Assembly (NCBI GenBank): GCA_964607865.1
Contig: CAZSLZ010000150.1
Coordinates: 1 to 6,911, forward strand
Length of the DNA: 6,911 nt
From: CAZSLZ01 sp964607865
Lineage (GTDB): Bacteria > Vulcanimicrobiota > JAJTBE01 > CAZSLZ01
Direction: 5' to 3'
Positions 6,133-6,911 of this stretch are shown here, one piece after another. The first letter of the stretch is position 1. Every line of letters starts with the position of its first letter. The notes beneath the pieces are model-generated. The model did not search any database and was not told the DNA's origin. It saw only the letters and a list, made by a program, of their open reading frames with translations. The position numbers were made by a program, and so were the translations under genes.

Positions 6133-6911
6133 TTATGCCAGAACCGACTTCAGCATCTGTGCCCCCTGGGGTATCTTATTGTGCCAGAATTCACGGGGAA
6201 TGCTGGCATTCAAACACAGGGCCAGAATATTCTCTTCCTCTATGGGAATAAGGTAGTAATAATTGTTTGAAGTCTTTATGAAAAGCTGGGTTACCTCTCC
6301 CAGGAAAAGTTCCTTGAAGTAGGGCCTGTTATTTGCCAGAACCATACTGCTGAAGAAACCCAGTGATTCAGGATCAAGGCCTTCTTCATTACTCCGGGAT
6401 TCCACAATCAGCCCGTCTTTTTCCAATAAAAGACTGCATTTTACACCTTCTGTGTCGGCAAGGTCCTGAATAACCTTACTCAATACCGCTTCTCTCAAGC
6501 TGGTTTCGCCCGGCAGGTTTTCCTGCTCGATTTCCATCTCGGTGGCGCTTTTGTCTTCATGAACCACAACAACCAGATCTTCACCGGGGAAAAGTTTCAA
6601 TCTTCCCTGCCTGCCTTCCAAATGAATCGATTCCAATGAGCCAAAATCCGATTCCTTCAATGAGCGGTCTATCGATTCCACTATGACCGAGCCGTAAGCT
6701 GCCAATTGATCACCGTCCAGCTGGCTGTTCAGGTTGTTAACGAGCATCAGCCCGTCGGCGGTAACTAAAGCTGAGGTGAAAAGCCCTATATTGTTAATTT
6801 CTTCCAATTCCTGCTCGATGAGGTTCAGGTTTTCCCCCACTTCGCTTTCATTGTAATGGCTCAACAAAAGGTCAGCGCTCTTTTCCAGGTCTTCCTCTGC
6901 CGAGGTTTCCG
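6133..6911 (-). CDS. Tandem Roadblock/LC7-domain protein, 5' end cut by the window
   Basis: The frame is open to the window edge, with 258 residues visible and the N-terminus missing. A TTG at 6867 could start a 244-aa reading, but it has no ribosome site and the coding pattern continues upstream (SAEEDLEKSADLL), so the gene most likely begins beyond 6911. Counting from TTG 6867, the first Roadblock-like domain is at about 20-106 (SALVTADGLMLVNN) and the second at about 130-222 (CSLLLEKDGLIVESRSN, then YYYLIPIEEENILALCLN). They are joined by an acidic linker. Two Roadblock folds in one chain would mimic the dimer that single-domain relatives form. It lies upstream of the single-domain Roadblock gene in the same direction, so the two probably work in one complex. 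Domain assignment is by pattern only; the second repeat is clearer than the first. Confidence 0.88.
   Translation of the reverse strand, partial: ETSAEEDLEKSADLLLSHYNESEVGENLNLIEQELEEINNIGLFTSALVTADGLMLVNNLNSQLDGDQLAAYGSVIVESIDRSLKESDFGSLESIHLEGRQGRLKLFPGEDLVVVVHEDKSATEMEIEQENLPGETSLREAVLSKVIQDLADTEGVKCSLLLEKDGLIVESRSNEEGLDPESLGFFSSMVLANNRPYFKELFLGEVTQLFIKTSNNYYYLIPIEEENILALCLNASIPREFWHNKIPQGAQMLKSVLA

Noticed and set aside
1..6911. CRISPR arrays, tRNA or rRNA genes, insertion-sequence ends
   Set aside because: No regularly spaced repeats, cloverleaf sequences, transposase reading frames or terminal inverted repeats were seen.

Overview
The window looks like chromosome from an anaerobic, low-to-moderate GC Firmicute of the Clostridia type. 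The basis is strong GGAGG-type ribosome sites, TTG starts, tight overlapping operons, NarL-type two-component genes next to Roadblock/LC7 proteins, and a Gram-positive style riboswitch with an intrinsic terminator. This placement is inference and no species is claimed. All seven protein genes lie on the minus strand, so transcription runs from high to low coordinates. The only convincing plus-strand element is an RNA.

Right part (6911 to 2965): a signalling operon. It starts with a partial tandem Roadblock/LC7 protein that runs off the window at 6911. After an 87-base gap holding a candidate promoter comes a single-domain Roadblock/LC7 protein. An ATGA overlap then leads into a 688-aa hybrid sensor kinase (receiver, Rossmann-like domain, GAF, HisKA_3, HATPase), which overlaps a LuxR/NarL-type response regulator. 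Reading the genes together, the Roadblock proteins probably form a scaffold or GTPase-regulator input, the kinase integrates receiver, nucleotide-like and GAF inputs, and the regulator carries the output to DNA.

Middle (2777 to 2964): the most unusual part. The plus strand carries a near-consensus sigma-A promoter, a complete TPP (THI-box) aptamer and a rho-independent terminator, packed into about 160 bases. No plus-strand gene follows; the next 3.9 kb is minus-strand coding sequence. It therefore looks like a self-contained RNA of about 125 nt, convergent with the response regulator gene and divergent from the next hybrid protein gene. Readthrough would be antisense to the response regulator and kinase.

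Left part (2776 to 1): a 545-aa GAF-kinase-receiver hybrid whose ATP-binding domain has lost its N, G1 and G2 motifs (a pseudokinase) while its receiver is intact. It is followed one base later by a short GNAT-like protein lacking the acetyl-CoA pyrophosphate loop. After a 119-base spacer with a candidate promoter comes a 198-aa unknown protein with a glycine-zipper hydrophobic segment at each end.
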